In this document: positions 9,960 through 18,583 of the stretch, piece after piece
Layout: the number at the start of each line of letters is the position of its first letter
How positions within the stretch are numbered: the first letter of the stretch is position 1
From: Exiguobacterium sp. s48
GTDB lineage: Bacteria; Bacillota; Bacilli; Exiguobacteriales; Exiguobacteriaceae
Assembly (NCBI RefSeq): GCF_018617395.1
Contig: NZ_JACSKC010000006.1
Span: 1-53,525, forward strand
Length of the DNA: 53,525 nucleotides
Direction of reading: 5' to 3'
Notes under the pieces: model-generated
The model's input: the letters and a program-made list of their open reading frames with translations, nothing else
Told to the model about the DNA's origin: nothing
The model's database searches: none
Position numbers and translations under genes: made by a program

Positions 9960-10176
9960 ATGAGGAAAGTAAGCGGTACGACACGTTACAGAGACTAGAA
10001 CCTAGGCTGGGAGTTCTAGATGTGTTCCCCGAAGAAGTGCACCTCGGAGCCGTCTCGGCGATATGTAGTCGAGGCCGTGACTCGGCGTTAACGAGACTTG
10101 AGAGGGGAACGCATTTTCCCAAACAGAGTGGAACCGCGCTTATGGCGTCTCTGTGCCTTGGCACAGGGGCGTCTTT
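9960..10176 (+). promoter_or_regulatory. T-box leader, cysteine-specific (cysE-cysS)
   Basis: The T-box core AAACAGAGTGGAACCGCG lies at 10121-10138. Upstream are an AGTA loop element (9968-9971) and GAAG-TGC-A with the Cys codon TGC at 10038-10040, the expected specifier context. Downstream, 10149-10171 forms an about 10-bp terminator hairpin (CTGTGCC with GGCACAG at its core) followed by a T-rich run. Uncharged tRNA-Cys is expected to stabilise the antiterminator. In B. subtilis a T-box is at the same place. Confidence 0.93.
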
Positions 10177-10206
10177 GTTTTTGTATTAGAAAAGGAGATA
10201 TCAACT

Positions 10207-10896
10207 ATGGGATTTTGGAGCAGTGTACGTGAAGATTTACGGACTGTCCTGGAACTAGACCCCGCCGCCCGTTCAAAAGTCGAGGTGGCCTTGACTTATC
10301 CGGGATTACACGCAATCTGGGCGCATCGTATCGCGCACGGATTATGGAAACGTAACGTGAAGCTAGTGGCCAAATTGTTGGCTCAATTCAGCCGGTGGTT
10401 GACGGGAATCGAGATTCATCCCGGCGCCGTTTTAGGTAACCGTGTGTTTATTGACCATGGCTTCGGTGTCGTCATTGGAGAGACGGCGATTATCGGAAAT
10501 GACGTGACGATTTATCAGGGCGTCACACTCGGTGGAACAGGGAAAGAAAAAGGGAAGCGTCATCCGACGATTGGAAGTGACGTGCTCATTTCAGCGGGAG
10601 CGAAAGTACTTGGAAATATCACGATTGGCGATTGCGTCAAAATCGGAGCAAGTTCGGTCGTGTTAAATGATGTGCCGTCTGACTCGACTGTGGTCGGGAT
10701 TCCAGGGCGTGTCGTCATTCGCAATGGTAAACGTGTGAAACAACATGATTTGGACCATCGTTTACCAGATCCAGATCGTGAGTGCCAAGAACGTCTTGAA
10801 AACGCTGTGGCAGAACTTCAACATAAATTAGAAACGCTTGAGAAGCGGATGGAGGAGAAGACACATGATTCAGCTGTACAACAGTCTCACGAATAA
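10207..10896 (+). CDS. cysE: Serine O-acetyltransferase
   Basis: Makes O-acetylserine from serine and acetyl-CoA, the precursor of cysteine. After an N-terminal helical domain (about 1-65) comes a left-handed beta-helix of hexapeptide repeats, with the catalytic-type segments [17 protein letters not shown] and [10 protein letters not shown]. The C-terminus continues into a charged coiled tail. Length 229 aa (B. subtilis 217). ATG 10207 follows AAGGAG; an in-frame upstream extension to 10153 runs through the T-box terminator and is rejected. Overlaps cysS by 32 nt. Confidence 0.95.
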   Translation: MGFWSSVREDLRTVLELDPAARSKVEVALTYPGLHAIWAHRIAHGLWKRNVKLVAKLLAQFSRWLTGIEIHPGAVLGNRVFIDHGFGVVIGETAIIGNDVTIYQGVTLGGTGKEKGKRHPTIGSDVLISAGAKVLGNITIGDCVKIGASSVVLNDVPSDSTVVGIPGRVVIRNGKRVKQHDLDHRLPDPDRECQERLENAVAELQHKLETLEKRMEEKTHDSAVQQSHE

Positions 10897-12262
10897 AAAA
10901 GAACCGTTTGTCCCGATTGTCCCAGGTAAAGTATCCATGTACGTGTGTGGACCGACCGTCTACAACTACATCCATGTCGGAAATGCGCGTCCGGCAATCG
11001 CCTTCGACACGGTACGTCGCTATTTGACTTATCGCGGGTACGAAGTGAAATACGTCTTGAACTTCACGGACGTGGATGACAAAATCATTCGCACCGCCAA
11101 TGAATTAGGAGAAGATACAGAAACGTTGACGAACCGGTACATCGAGGCGTACTTAGCTGATACGGGAGCTCTCAACGTGCAACCCGCCGATGTACACCCA
11201 CGAGTTACCGATACGATGGAAGAAATCATCGCATTCATCCGTCAGTTAGAGACGGAAGGGTTTGCCTACGAATCAGAAGGAGATGTCTACTTCCGAACGA
11301 AAAAATTTGAGACATACGGGAAGTTGAGTCAACAATCGATTGAAGATTTACGAGCTGGCTCACGTGTCGACGTCGGAGAAAAGAAAGAAGATCCGCTCGA
11401 CTTCGTTTTATGGAAAGCGGCGAAGCCCGATGAACCATCATGGGAGAGTCCATGGGGCAAAGGACGTCCCGGCTGGCATATCGAATGCTCGGCGATGGCG
11501 AAAAAACATCTCGGGACCACAATTGACATCCATGCGGGCGGTCATGATTTAAAATTCCCACACCACGAGAACGAGATTGCCCAGTCAGAAGCCTGCAACC
11601 ATGCGAAATTTGCGAACTATTGGCTCCATAACGGGTTCATCAACATCGAAAACGAGAAGATGTCCAAATCGCTCGGGAACTTCCTCCTCGTCCATGAGGC
11701 GCTAAAAGAAGTTGACCCGATGGTACTTCGCTTCTTCATGTTGTCTGTCCATTACCGTCATCCGATCAACTATAGCCGTGAATTGATTGAACAAGCGGCA
11801 AACGGTTGGAGCCGAATCAAAGAAGCGTATCAAAATATCGAGTATCGTTTATCGGTTACGGCTGGACTTGGTGAACCGAGCGAGTCGATGGAGCGGAAAT
11901 TAGAATCGATCAAGGCTTCATTCATCGAATCGATGGATGATGATATCAATACGGCAAATGCCGTAACCGTCCTTTTCGACTTAGCAAGAGAAGCGAATAT
12001 TTATGCGAAGGCAGACCATGTAGCGAAAGCGACACTTGAACAGATCCTATCGTTATTCGACGAATTGACAGGCGTACTCGGATTGACATTGGTAGAAGAA
12101 AAAGAATTGCTTGATGCGGAGATTGATCAATTGATTCAAGAGCGGAACGATGCACGGGCTGCACGTGATTTTGCTCGGGCGGACGAGATTCGCGATTTAC
12201 TAAAAGAACAAAACATCCAACTCGAAGACACGGCCCAAGGGGTTCGGTGGAAGCGGTTATGA
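10865..12262 (+). CDS. cysS: Cysteinyl-tRNA synthetase
   Basis: Charges tRNA-Cys. Class I motifs HVGN (37-40, HIGH type) and KMSKS (265-269) are present, and the zinc ligands of the family include C28 and about C208, with the HHENE motif near 235. Length 465 aa matches B. subtilis. ATG 10865 lies within the cysE 3' end, 9 nt after GGAGG. Sharing the T-box with cysE ties synthesis of cysteine to its charging. Confidence 0.97.
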   Translation: MIQLYNSLTNKKEPFVPIVPGKVSMYVCGPTVYNYIHVGNARPAIAFDTVRRYLTYRGYEVKYVLNFTDVDDKIIRTANELGEDTETLTNRYIEAYLADTGALNVQPADVHPRVTDTMEEIIAFIRQLETEGFAYESEGDVYFRTKKFETYGKLSQQSIEDLRAGSRVDVGEKKEDPLDFVLWKAAKPDEPSWESPWGKGRPGWHIECSAMAKKHLGTTIDIHAGGHDLKFPHHENEIAQSEACNHAKFANYWLHNGFINIENEKMSKSLGNFLLVHEALKEVDPMVLRFFMLSVHYRHPINYSRELIEQAANGWSRIKEAYQNIEYRLSVTAGLGEPSESMERKLESIKASFIESMDDDINTANAVTVLFDLAREANIYAKADHVAKATLEQILSLFDELTGVLGLTLVEEKELLDAEIDQLIQERNDARAARDFARADEIRDLLKEQNIQLEDTAQGVRWKRL

Positions 12263-12663
12263 TGCAACCGAAACAGATGAATGCTCTCGCGCTCGCTTAT
12301 ATGGGGGACGTGGTGTATGAATTGGCTGTACGAAAACGACTGCTTGAGACAGGATTGACGCGCCCGAACGATTTACATCGAGGCGCTGTCCGCTACGTGA
12401 ATGCGCGAGCGCAAGCGAACGTCGTGACCCATTGGTTAGAGACGGACGTGTTGACGGAAGAAGAACAAGCCGTTGTCAGACGAGGCAAGAATGCGAAGTC
12501 AGGCTCGATCCCCAAACGGGTCGATGTGCATACGTATCGGTATTCCACGGCATTTGAGGCATTGATTGGATATATCTATTTGACAGAAAGAAGGGATCGT
12601 CTTGAAGAACTCATCAAACAAGCGTTCGAACGACTCGAAGCCGAGTCGCCCGAAACGACATGA
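12259..12663 (+). CDS. mrnC: Mini-ribonuclease III
   Basis: Matures the ends of 23S rRNA in Bacillales. It is a catalytic RNase III domain without the double-stranded RNA-binding domain. The signature [11 protein letters not shown] (about 8-18) carries the catalytic acidic residue, and [12 protein letters not shown] and [13 protein letters not shown] complete the fold. About 134 aa is typical. The start is ATG 12259 or 12262; both overlap the cysS stop. Its last 62 nt overlap the proposed start of rlmB. Confidence 0.93.
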   Translation: MMQPKQMNALALAYMGDVVYELAVRKRLLETGLTRPNDLHRGAVRYVNARAQANVVTHWLETDVLTEEEQAVVRRGKNAKSGSIPKRVDVHTYRYSTAFEALIGYIYLTERRDRLEELIKQAFERLEAESPETT

Positions 12664-13522
12664 CGGAAAACGGGGAGCGGAAAAACGAACGTTTGACCGC
12701 CCGCGCGGAGAACGACCAGAGCGCCCGCGTCGCCAAAAGGCGGAGCGTCCGGATTATAAAGAAGTCGATGTAATGGAAGAGGGAATCGATTTCCTCTATG
12801 GTCGAAACCCTGTGCTCGAGGCACTCCGTAGTGGTCGGGATATGAATAAAGTATTTATCATGGAAGGTCAACAAAAAGGACCGCTCGCGCAGATCATCGC
12901 AATGGCGAATGAAGCATCTGTTCAAGTATCGTTCGTACCGAAAACAAAGCTTGAGAAGATGGCTGGAAGTGAACATCATCAAGGTGTCGTGGCGGCAGTG
13001 GCCGCATACGAATACAAAACCATTGAAGACATGTTTGCCCTCGCAGCTTCAAAAGAAGAAACACCGCTCTTTATTTTGCTAGATGAGCTCGAAGACCCGC
13101 ACAACCTCGGCTCGATTTTACGTACTGCCGATGCCGTCGGTGCACACGGAATCATTATTCCGAAGCGTCGCTCGGTCGGTTTGACTCAAACCGTCGCCAA
13201 AGCGTCGACCGGTGCGATTGAACATATTCCGGTGGCGCGCGTGACAAACTTGACGCGAACCCTCGAAGAATTGAAAGAAAAAGGACTTTGGATTGTCGGT
13301 ACGGATGCGAAAGAGAGTCAGGACTACCGGCGATTGGATGGGAATATGCCACTTGTTGTGGTCATTGGAAGTGAGGGGAAAGGCATGAGTCGACTCGTGC
13401 GCGAATCATGCGACTTCCTCGTTCATTTGCCGATGGTCGGTCATGTCACGTCACTCAATGCATCAGTTGCAGCGGCACTCCTTCTGTATGAGGTGCATCG
13501 CTCACGTCATCCATTGGCATGA
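12602..13522 (+). CDS. rlmB: RlmB-type 23S rRNA (guanosine-2'-O-)-methyltransferase
   Basis: SPOUT-class methyltransferase for 23S rRNA. The conserved part starts near residue 62 ([12 protein letters not shown]), with [29 protein letters not shown] and [14 protein letters not shown] forming the trefoil-knot SAM site. From TTG 12602 it is 306 aa, with a 57-residue Lys/Arg/Pro-rich N-terminal extension; a start at ATG 12773 would give 249 aa like B. subtilis but has no clear ribosome site. TTG 12602 is preceded by AGAAAGAAGGGATC, nearly perfectly complementary to the 16S 3' end. Related Firmicutes have similar basic tails. Confidence 0.88.
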   Translation: MKNSSNKRSNDSKPSRPKRHDGKRGAEKRTFDRPRGERPERPRRQKAERPDYKEVDVMEEGIDFLYGRNPVLEALRSGRDMNKVFIMEGQQKGPLAQIIAMANEASVQVSFVPKTKLEKMAGSEHHQGVVAAVAAYEYKTIEDMFALAASKEETPLFILLDELEDPHNLGSILRTADAVGAHGIIIPKRRSVGLTQTVAKASTGAIEHIPVARVTNLTRTLEELKEKGLWIVGTDAKESQDYRRLDGNMPLVVVIGSEGKGMSRLVRESCDFLVHLPMVGHVTSLNASVAAALLLYEVHRSRHPLA

Positions 13523-14058
13523 GTATCTTAAAGCGCGAGCTCCTTCTTGTTGACGGATATAATATCATTGGTGCGTGGCCCCACCTGAGAAGTTTACGGG
13601 ACGTGGACTTTGAACAAGCACGCAATCTGTTGATTGAGGCGATGGCAGAATATCAGGCTGTGTCCGGCAAAGAGGTCACGATCGTGTTTGACGCCCATAT
13701 GCGATATGGTCGTGAATCGAAAGAGAAACGAAGTCGCGTCGATGTCGTCTATACGAAAGAAAATGAGACGGCAGACGAATGGATTGAGCGACGGGCCCAC
13801 GAATTAGTGGATAACCGGTTGGTCACGTTGTTCGTAGCGACAAATGATTTTACCGAACAGTGGGTCATTTTTGGACAAGGTGCATTACGTGTACCGGCAA
13901 CAGAACTGTTGAAAGATTGGAAGCATGCGAAAACACTGATTGAGCAACAGCGTATATCGCTAGAAAAGGAACAATCGAATCGAAAGACAATCGATTTTCC
14001 ACCGCATATCCAAGCGAAGTTCGAGGAAATGCGGCGGCGCAAATCAAAAGGTGACTGA
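13519..14058 (+). CDS. rae1: Rae1 (YacP), ribosome-associated mRNA endonuclease
   Basis: NYN/PIN-like nuclease that cleaves certain mRNAs in the ribosomal A site in B. subtilis. Visible signatures: LLVDGYNIIG (9-18), VTIVFDAH near 55, the FTKENETAD-like YTKENETAD near 77-85, and FVATNDFTEQ near 111. Length 179 aa (B. subtilis 170). ATG 13519 overlaps the rlmB stop by 4 nt. Last gene of the gltX-cysE string. Confidence 0.94.
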   Translation: MSILKRELLLVDGYNIIGAWPHLRSLRDVDFEQARNLLIEAMAEYQAVSGKEVTIVFDAHMRYGRESKEKRSRVDVVYTKENETADEWIERRAHELVDNRLVTLFVATNDFTEQWVIFGQGALRVPATELLKDWKHAKTLIEQQRISLEKEQSNRKTIDFPPHIQAKFEEMRRRKSKGD

Positions 14059-14065
14059 AATCACG

Positions 14066-14097
14066 GGCGAGTTCATGAATTGGACTCGTCTTTGTTT
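14066..14097 (+). terminator. rae1 terminator
   Basis: GGCGAGTTC (14066-14074) pairs with GGACTCGTC (14082-14090), 9 bp with two G-U pairs, followed by TTTGTTT. Confidence 0.8.
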
Positions 14098-14188
14098 CGA
14101 TTTTGACATTTTTTTGCAAAGGAATGTTGTATACTATTACATATATAAGTTACACAGAATTGAATTGACGGAATTTTTAGAAATTTGT

Positions 14189-14218
14189 TTGACGCATAGG
14201 AGTAGGGAGTCCTATAAT
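14189..14218 (+). promoter_or_regulatory. sigH promoter
   Basis: TTGACG (14189-14194) and a perfect TATAAT (14213-14218) with an 18-bp spacer, 50 nt before sigH. Another TTGACA (14103-14108) with TATACT (14130-14135) lies upstream, but its 21-bp spacer makes it doubtful. The remainder of 14098-14267 shows no gene. Confidence 0.8.
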
Positions 14219-14267
14219 GGGACACAACCTTACATAGTTCAGGATCAATCGCCGGGGGGTAACGAGC

Positions 14268-14909
14268 ATGAACGGATGGCCGTACGAACAGTTTGAAAAA
14301 ATGTCAGACGAAGAGTTGGTCTTATTGGCGCGCAACGAAGGGGATAGCGATGCGCTCGAGTTTTTGATTGAACGATACCGGTATTTTGTACGTGCGAAGG
14401 CGCGCTCTTACTTTTTGATCGGCGCAGATCATGAGGATATCGTGCAGGAAGGGATGATCGGGCTCTATAAAGGAGTGCGTGACTATAAAGACGAACGACT
14501 TGCTTCATTCAAAAGTTTTGCCGAGATGTGCATTACGCGTCAGATGATTACAGCAATTAAGACGGCGACGCGTCAAAAACATATTCCGCTCAATTCATAT
14601 GTATCACTCGACAAACCAATTTTTGATGAAGAGTCGGATCGAACGTTACTCGATGTCATCTTACCGCCGCATCCGACAGATCCACAGGAACTGATTGTGA
14701 CCCAGGAAGAGCAGACATTCATGGAAGCGAAGATGGATGAGATTTTAAGTGACCTCGAGCGGAAAGTATTGCGTCTTTATTTAGATGGCCGTTCGTATCA
14801 AGAGATTTCCGACGACCTCGATCGTCATGTCAAATCAATCGATAATGCCTTGCAACGTGTGAAGAAGAAATTCGAACGTCACGTCGATGTCCGTATGCTC
14901 ACGAGCTAA
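14268..14909 (+). CDS. sigH: RNA polymerase sigma factor SigH
   Basis: Alternative sigma-70 family factor of the sigma-H type. Region 2 is seen at DIVQEGMIGLYKGVRDY (about 63-80) and the region 4 helix-turn-helix at SYQEISDDLDRHVKSI (about 174-190). Length 213 aa (B. subtilis 218). In Bacillus it starts sporulation and competence; in a non-sporulating host a competence or stationary-phase role is likelier (inference). ATG 14268 follows GGGGGG. Confidence 0.95.
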   Translation: MNGWPYEQFEKMSDEELVLLARNEGDSDALEFLIERYRYFVRAKARSYFLIGADHEDIVQEGMIGLYKGVRDYKDERLASFKSFAEMCITRQMITAIKTATRQKHIPLNSYVSLDKPIFDEESDRTLLDVILPPHPTDPQELIVTQEEQTFMEAKMDEILSDLERKVLRLYLDGRSYQEISDDLDRHVKSIDNALQRVKKKFERHVDVRMLTS

Positions 14910-14916
14910 CCGATTA

Positions 14917-14945
14917 TTGACCGCGTGCCTCCTATGTGATACTTT
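14917..14945 (+). promoter_or_regulatory. rpmG-secE-nusG promoter
   Basis: TTGACC (14917-14922), 17-bp spacer, TACTTT (14940-14945) preceded by TGA (extended -10). It lies directly after the sigH stop. Confidence 0.75.
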
Positions 14946-14967
14946 AAAAGCAGCGCCTTGTCCGTAG

Positions 14968-14995
14968 ACGCCATTTACAGGAGGCGTTTTTTTTT
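14968..14995 (+). terminator. Terminator, possibly an attenuator before rpmG
   Basis: ACGCC (14968-14972) pairs with GGCGT (14983-14987) and nine T follow. In transcripts from sigH, GCCTCCT (14927-14933) could instead pair with AGGAGGC. The promoter at 14917-14945 lies upstream of it, so the hairpin would fall inside the rpmG leader as well as ending sigH transcripts. Confidence 0.6.
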
Positions 14996-15037
14996 CGCTC
15001 TTTTTTAAGAGGGAGTAGTCGAAAGGGGCGCTTATGA

Positions 15038-15184
15038 ATGGCAAAGAAAGTAAGTCTCGCTTGCTCAGAATGTGGGTCTAGAGAATACTCGACGACAAAA
15101 AAAGACGGCATGTCGACACGGCTTGAAATGAAAAAGTTTTGTCGACGCTGTAACGCGCATACGATGCATCGAGAATCAAAGTAA
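15038..15184 (+). CDS. rpmG: Ribosomal protein L33, zinc type
   Basis: Small 50S protein of 48 aa, beginning [13 protein letters not shown]. Both zinc pairs are present: C9-C12 and C35-C38, so this is the C+ (zinc-binding) form. ATG 15038 is chosen over the out-of-frame ATG at 15034; AAAGGGG lies upstream. First gene of rpmG-secE-nusG. Confidence 0.95.
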   Translation: MAKKVSLACSECGSREYSTTKKDGMSTRLEMKKFCRRCNAHTMHRESK

Positions 15185-15218
15185 CGTAGATTGGCATTCA
15201 ATGTAGGAGGAAGCTACC

Positions 15219-15389
15219 ATGAACTTTTTGCGCGACGTATGGAAAGAGTTAAAGAAAACGAGTTGGCCAACTCGTAAAGAACTCACGAAATATACCATTA
15301 CTGTCATCGCGACTGTTGTCGTGATTGGCCTGTTCGTGTTCGGCGTAGATAGTGGAGTCAGCTATCTCGTCAATTTATTGATTAACTAA
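15219..15389 (+). CDS. secE: SecE, preprotein translocase subunit
   Basis: Small essential clamp of the SecYEG channel. The 56-aa protein has the amphipathic N-terminal KKTSWPTRKE segment (12-21) and one membrane helix at about 27-50 (TITVIATVVVIGLFVF), the short single-span form of Firmicutes. GTAGGAGG precedes ATG 15219. Confidence 0.95.
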   Translation: MNFLRDVWKELKKTSWPTRKELTKYTITVIATVVVIGLFVFGVDSGVSYLVNLLIN

Positions 15390-15405
15390 GGAAGAGGTGA
15401 AAGCC

Positions 15406-15957
15406 GTGGAGAAACAATGGTTTGTTGTCCAGACGTACTCAGGTTTTGAGAATAACGTCAAAGAAAACCTAGAACGTCGAATCGGTTCGATGAACATGGA
15501 AGATAAAATTTTCCGCGTCCTCGTCCCGACTGAAACGACGCAAGAAGAAGTCACATTAAAGAGTGGCGAGAAGAAAATCAAAGAACGTGAAGTCAAAAGT
15601 TTCCCGGGCTATGTGTTCGTAGAGATGGTCATGACTGACGATTCATGGTATGTTGTCCGCAACACACCAAACGTCACCGGCTTCCTCGGTTCAACAGGTG
15701 GTGGGGCAAAACCGATCCCACTCCAACCGGACGAAGTGACAAACGTCTTGTCACAAATGGGGCTCATCGAGAAGAAAGATCGTTACAACTATGAACTTGG
15801 TGACCTTGTCCGCGTGAAAGAAGGCGCATTTGAGAACTTTGAAGGAACAATCGACGAGATTGAAGCCGACAAAGAGAAGCTCAAAGTCGTGGTCGACATG
15901 TTCGGTCGTGAAACAAAAATTGAGCTTGATTTCGAACAAGTTCAGAAAATTAACTAA
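15406..15957 (+). CDS. nusG: NusG, transcription elongation and pausing factor
   Basis: Binds RNA polymerase and links it to Rho or the ribosome (S10). It has an NGN domain (about 1-115, WFVVQTYSGFE near the start, FPGYVFVEM near 62-70) and a C-terminal KOW domain (about 128-183). The GTG at 15406 gives 183 aa and a start like B. subtilis NusG (MEK); the in-frame GTG at 15397 overlaps the ribosome site AGGAAGAGGTG and is rejected. Confidence 0.96.
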   Translation: MEKQWFVVQTYSGFENNVKENLERRIGSMNMEDKIFRVLVPTETTQEEVTLKSGEKKIKEREVKSFPGYVFVEMVMTDDSWYVVRNTPNVTGFLGSTGGGAKPIPLQPDEVTNVLSQMGLIEKKDRYNYELGDLVRVKEGAFENFEGTIDEIEADKEKLKVVVDMFGRETKIELDFEQVQKIN

Positions 15958-15963
15958 ACCCAC

Positions 15964-15992
15964 TTGCTAATCCGTAAAACGGATGGTACAAT
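15964..15992 (+). promoter_or_regulatory. rplK-rplA promoter
   Basis: TTGCTA (15964-15969), 17-bp spacer, TACAAT (15987-15992) preceded by TGG (extended -10). Within the spacer ATCCG-TAAAA-CGGAT forms an inverted repeat. Confidence 0.82.
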
Positions 15993-16047
15993 CGAAAATG
16001 TTTGATGTTGTGCTTTATTTCGGTACAAACTCGACCTAATAGATTGA

Positions 16048-16079
16048 GTGGGAGGGCGCACAACGTCCAAGAAACCACA
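16048..16079 (+). promoter_or_regulatory. L1-site-like leader motif before rplK
   Basis: GTGGGAGG (16048-16055) and AACCACA (16073-16079), able to pair as GTGG/CCAC, lie just upstream of the rplK ribosome site. The same pair recurs before rplA. Both flank genes of the L11-L1 operon, known to be controlled by L1 in other bacteria, so an L1-binding site is inferred. Confidence 0.6.
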
Positions 16080-16104
16080 TTTTAGACTTAAGGAGGTGTG
16101 TCTC

Positions 16105-16530
16105 GTGGCGAAAAAAGTTTCTAAACTCGTTAAACTTCAAATCCCAGCTGGTAAAGCAAACCCAGCTCCACCAGTAGGTCCAGCACTTGGTCAAGCAGGT
16201 GTTAACATCATGGGATTCTGTAAAGAGTTCAACGCTCGTACACAAGACCAAGCCGGATTGATTATTCCTGTAGTCATCACGGTATACGAAGATCGTTCGT
16301 TTACATTCATTACGAAAACTCCACCAGCTGCAGTTCTCTTGAAGAAAGCTGCTGGTATCGAGAGTGGTTCTGGTGAACCAAACCGTAAGAAAGTAGCAAC
16401 GGTTAAGCGTGACAAAGTTCGCGAAATCGCTGAACTTAAAATGCCTGACCTTAACGCATCATCTGTAGAAACAGCGATGCTTATGGTTGAAGGTACTGCA
16501 CGTAGTATGGGTATTGTAATCGAAGACTAA
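16105..16530 (+). CDS. rplK: Ribosomal protein L11
   Basis: Part of the GTPase-associated centre of the 50S subunit and target of thiostrepton. The proline-rich hinge [18 protein letters not shown] (about 19-36) separates the N-terminal domain from the C-terminal rRNA-binding domain. 141 aa is normal. The start is GTG 16105 with AAGGAGGTG upstream; the longer reading frame to 16048 crosses the leader motif and is rejected. Confidence 0.97.
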   Translation: MAKKVSKLVKLQIPAGKANPAPPVGPALGQAGVNIMGFCKEFNARTQDQAGLIIPVVITVYEDRSFTFITKTPPAAVLLKKAAGIESGSGEPNRKKVATVKRDKVREIAELKMPDLNASSVETAMLMVEGTARSMGIVIED

Positions 16531-16585
16531 TTGTTAGTCTCTGGGGTTGTCGGTGAATACTGCTCACCTTCAATCCCTTCATTAT

Positions 16586-16610
16586 GTGGGAGGAAATTCC
16601 GCTAACCACA
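16586..16610 (+). promoter_or_regulatory. L1-site-like leader motif before rplA
   Basis: GTGGGAGG (16586-16593), 10 nt, AACCACA (16604-16610), directly followed by the rplA ribosome site AAGGAGG. It repeats the element before rplK. Binding by L1 here could block rplA translation (inference). Confidence 0.6.
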
Positions 16611-16624
16611 AGGAGGAAAAGATC

Positions 16625-17311
16625 ATGGGTAAAAAACACCAAGAAGCAGCTAAGCTTGTTGACCGCACGATGTCATACGACCTCGCTGAAGCTGTCGAGC
16701 TCGTTCAAAAAACAGCTACTGCTAAATTCGATGAAACAATCGAAGTTGCTGTCCGTCTCGGCGTAGATCCGAAGAAAGCAGACCAACAAATCCGTGGTGC
16801 CGTTGTACTTCCACACGGTACTGGTAAAACACAAAAAGTTCTCGTCTTCGCTAAAGGTGAGAAAGTGAAAGAAGCGGAAGCTGCTGGAGCAGACTACGTT
16901 GGCGACGCTGAGTACATCAACAAAATCCAACAAGGATGGTTCGACTTCGATGTAATCGTTGCGACACCTGACATGATGGGTGAGGTTGGTAAACTTGGTC
17001 GTGTTCTCGGACCTAAAGGCCTCATGCCTAACCCGAAAACAGGAACAGTTACTTTCGACGTAGAAAAAGCAATCGCGGATATCAAAGCTGGTAAAGTTGA
17101 ATACCGTGTTGATAAAGCTGGTAACATCCACGTTCCAGTTGGTAAGAAATCATTTGAAGCATCTAAACTCTCTGAGAACATCGAGACAATTCTCGAAACA
17201 CTCATGAAAGTGAAGCCTGCTACTGCAAAAGGAACTTACCTTAAAAACATCTCGCTTTCATCTACAATGGGTCCTGGGATCCGTGTAGCGACTGCAGATT
17301 TCCTTAAGTAA
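16625..17311 (+). CDS. rplA: Ribosomal protein L1
   Basis: Forms the mobile L1 stalk that moves with the E-site tRNA, and acts as a translational repressor of its own operon in several bacteria. 228 aa, two-domain fold, with [18 protein letters not shown] (about 121-138) as the family signature. ATG 16625 follows AAGGAGG; the in-frame upstream extension from 16547 is not supported. Confidence 0.97.
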   Translation: MGKKHQEAAKLVDRTMSYDLAEAVELVQKTATAKFDETIEVAVRLGVDPKKADQQIRGAVVLPHGTGKTQKVLVFAKGEKVKEAEAAGADYVGDAEYINKIQQGWFDFDVIVATPDMMGEVGKLGRVLGPKGLMPNPKTGTVTFDVEKAIADIKAGKVEYRVDKAGNIHVPVGKKSFEASKLSENIETILETLMKVKPATAKGTYLKNISLSSTMGPGIRVATADFLK

Positions 17312-17329
17312 TCTTGTTGAAATAAATTG

Positions 17330-17358
17330 TTGACAACGTGTGACACCGCTGATAAAGT
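17330..17358 (+). promoter_or_regulatory. rplJ-rplL promoter
   Basis: TTGACA (17330-17335), 17-bp spacer, TAAAGT (17353-17358) preceded by TGA. It begins 18 nt after the rplA stop, before the L10 leader. Confidence 0.85.
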
Positions 17359-17364
17359 AATACA

Positions 17365-17485
17365 CGTTCAACCGAATATGTTGGATTACCGTAGACAGAA
17401 GGTGGACATCGGTCCGTAAACCCTTCCGAGGTGTCTTTGCTCGAACTTGAGCCTGTTGTCACAGGTTTACTTTCAAACAATTACG
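17365..17485 (+). promoter_or_regulatory. L10 leader (autoregulatory mRNA element)
   Basis: The segment between the rplJ promoter and the attenuator carries the AGAAGGTGGACATCGG and CCCTTCCGAGGTGTC pieces typical of L10 leaders in Firmicutes. Binding of the L10(L12)4 complex is expected to favour termination just downstream. The outer limits are approximate. Confidence 0.8.
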
Positions 17486-17517
17486 CCCTCGTATGTCTTC
17501 ATACGAGGGATTTCTTT
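17486..17517 (+). terminator. Attenuator terminator in the rplJ leader
   Basis: A perfect 10-bp stem, CCCTCGTATG / CATACGAGGG, with the loop TCTT, is followed by ATTTCTTTT. It lies between the rplJ promoter and the gene, so it acts as an attenuator rather than ending an upstream gene. Confidence 0.88.
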
Positions 17518-17568
17518 TGGAGAGCAGCCTCTCGTCCGGTATAAGAATTGACTAGGAGGTGCAAACAC

Positions 17569-18075
17569 ATGGCAAACGAAAAAATCGTAGCTCAGAAATC
17601 GGCACTCGTCGATGAAATCGCTGAGAAAATGCAAGCGAGCGTTGGAACAGTTGTTGTTGACTACCGCGGACTTACAGTTGAAGAAGTGACTACACTCCGT
17701 AAATCACTCCGTGACGCTGGAATCGAGTTCAAAGTTTACAAGAACGGTCTTCTTCGCCGCGCAGCTACTCAGTCGAACTTCGAAGGTCTTGACGAAGTCT
17801 TCACTGGTCCTACAGCAATCGCCTTCTCAAACGAAGACGTGATCGCTCCAGCGAAGATCTTGAACGACTTCTCGAAAGAGCACAAAGCGCTCGAACTCAA
17901 AGGCGGAATCATCGAAGGTAAAGTTTCTTCACTCGAAGAAATCAAAGCCCTTGCAGAACTTCCATCACGCGATGGTCTTCTCTCGATGCTTCTCAGCGTA
18001 CTTCAAGCTCCAATCCGTGGGCTCGCAGTCGCAACAAATGCAATCGCAGAACAAAAAGAAGAGCAATCAGCTTAA
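17569..18075 (+). CDS. rplJ: Ribosomal protein L10
   Basis: Base of the L12 stalk; binds 23S rRNA with its N-terminal domain and L12 dimers through its C-terminal helix. Also the autoregulator of the operon. 168 aa (B. subtilis 166). ATG 17569 follows TAGGAGGTG. Confidence 0.97.
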   Translation: MANEKIVAQKSALVDEIAEKMQASVGTVVVDYRGLTVEEVTTLRKSLRDAGIEFKVYKNGLLRRAATQSNFEGLDEVFTGPTAIAFSNEDVIAPAKILNDFSKEHKALELKGGIIEGKVSSLEEIKALAELPSRDGLLSMLLSVLQAPIRGLAVATNAIAEQKEEQSA

Positions 18076-18135
18076 TTTTTGTCGCGTAGCGTAACTCAAA
18101 AAACTTTTTTACAACATCAAAGGAGGAAAACCATA

Positions 18136-18504
18136 ATGGCTTTCAACAAAGAGCAATTCATCGAAGACCTCAAATCAATGACGGTTCTCGAACTTAACGA
18201 ACTCGTAAAAACAATCGAAGAAGAATTCGGCGTATCAGCAGCAGCTCCAGTAGCAGTTGCAGGTGCTGGCGCAGGCGCAGCAGCTGAAGAGAAAACTGAA
18301 TTCGACGTAATCCTCACAAACGCTGGCGCTGGTAAAATCAACGTCATCAAAGCTGTTCGTGAAATCACAGGTCTCGGCCTTAAAGAAGCAAAAGCACTCG
18401 TTGACGGAACTCCAGCTCCAGTCAAAGAAGGCGTTTCTAAAGAAGACGCTGACGCAATCAAAGCTAAGCTTGAAGAAGCTGGCGCATCTGTTGAAGTTAA
18501 GTAA
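18136..18504 (+). CDS. rplL: Ribosomal protein L7/L12
   Basis: Stalk protein that recruits and activates translational GTPases. N-terminal dimerisation domain (1-35), an Ala/Gly-rich flexible hinge at about 36-54 and the C-terminal factor-binding domain with [12 protein letters not shown] near residues 78-89. 122 aa. ATG 18136 follows AAAGGAGG. A strong terminator follows, so rpoB uses its own promoter. Confidence 0.98.
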   Translation: MAFNKEQFIEDLKSMTVLELNELVKTIEEEFGVSAAAPVAVAGAGAGAAAEEKTEFDVILTNAGAGKINVIKAVREITGLGLKEAKALVDGTPAPVKEGVSKEDADAIKAKLEEAGASVEVK

Positions 18505-18523
18505 TTCAACTTCACAACCTATA

Positions 18524-18553
18524 GAAGCTCGCCATGGCGAGCTTCTTTTATTT
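18524..18553 (+). terminator. rplJ-rplL terminator
   Basis: A perfect 9-bp stem, GAAGCTCGC / GCGAGCTTC, with the loop CATG, followed by TTTTATTT, 20 nt after the rplL stop. Confidence 0.93.
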
Positions 18554-18583
18554 CCTTGAAGAATGGGTTAGGAGGTTCAACGC

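Noticed and set aside
14103-14135. TTGACA and TATACT as a second sigH promoter
   Set aside because: The spacer is 21 bp, too long for a usual sigma-A promoter; the pair at 14189-14218 is much better.
14165-14177. TTGACGGAATTTT shared by the sigH upstream region and the rRNA P1 promoter
   Set aside because: No -10 lies at a proper distance in the sigH copy; a 13-bp A/T-rich match around a -35 word is likely chance.
14051-14296. 81-codon + strand frame before sigH
   Set aside because: It spans the rae1 terminator and the sigH promoter, so it is leader DNA rather than a gene.
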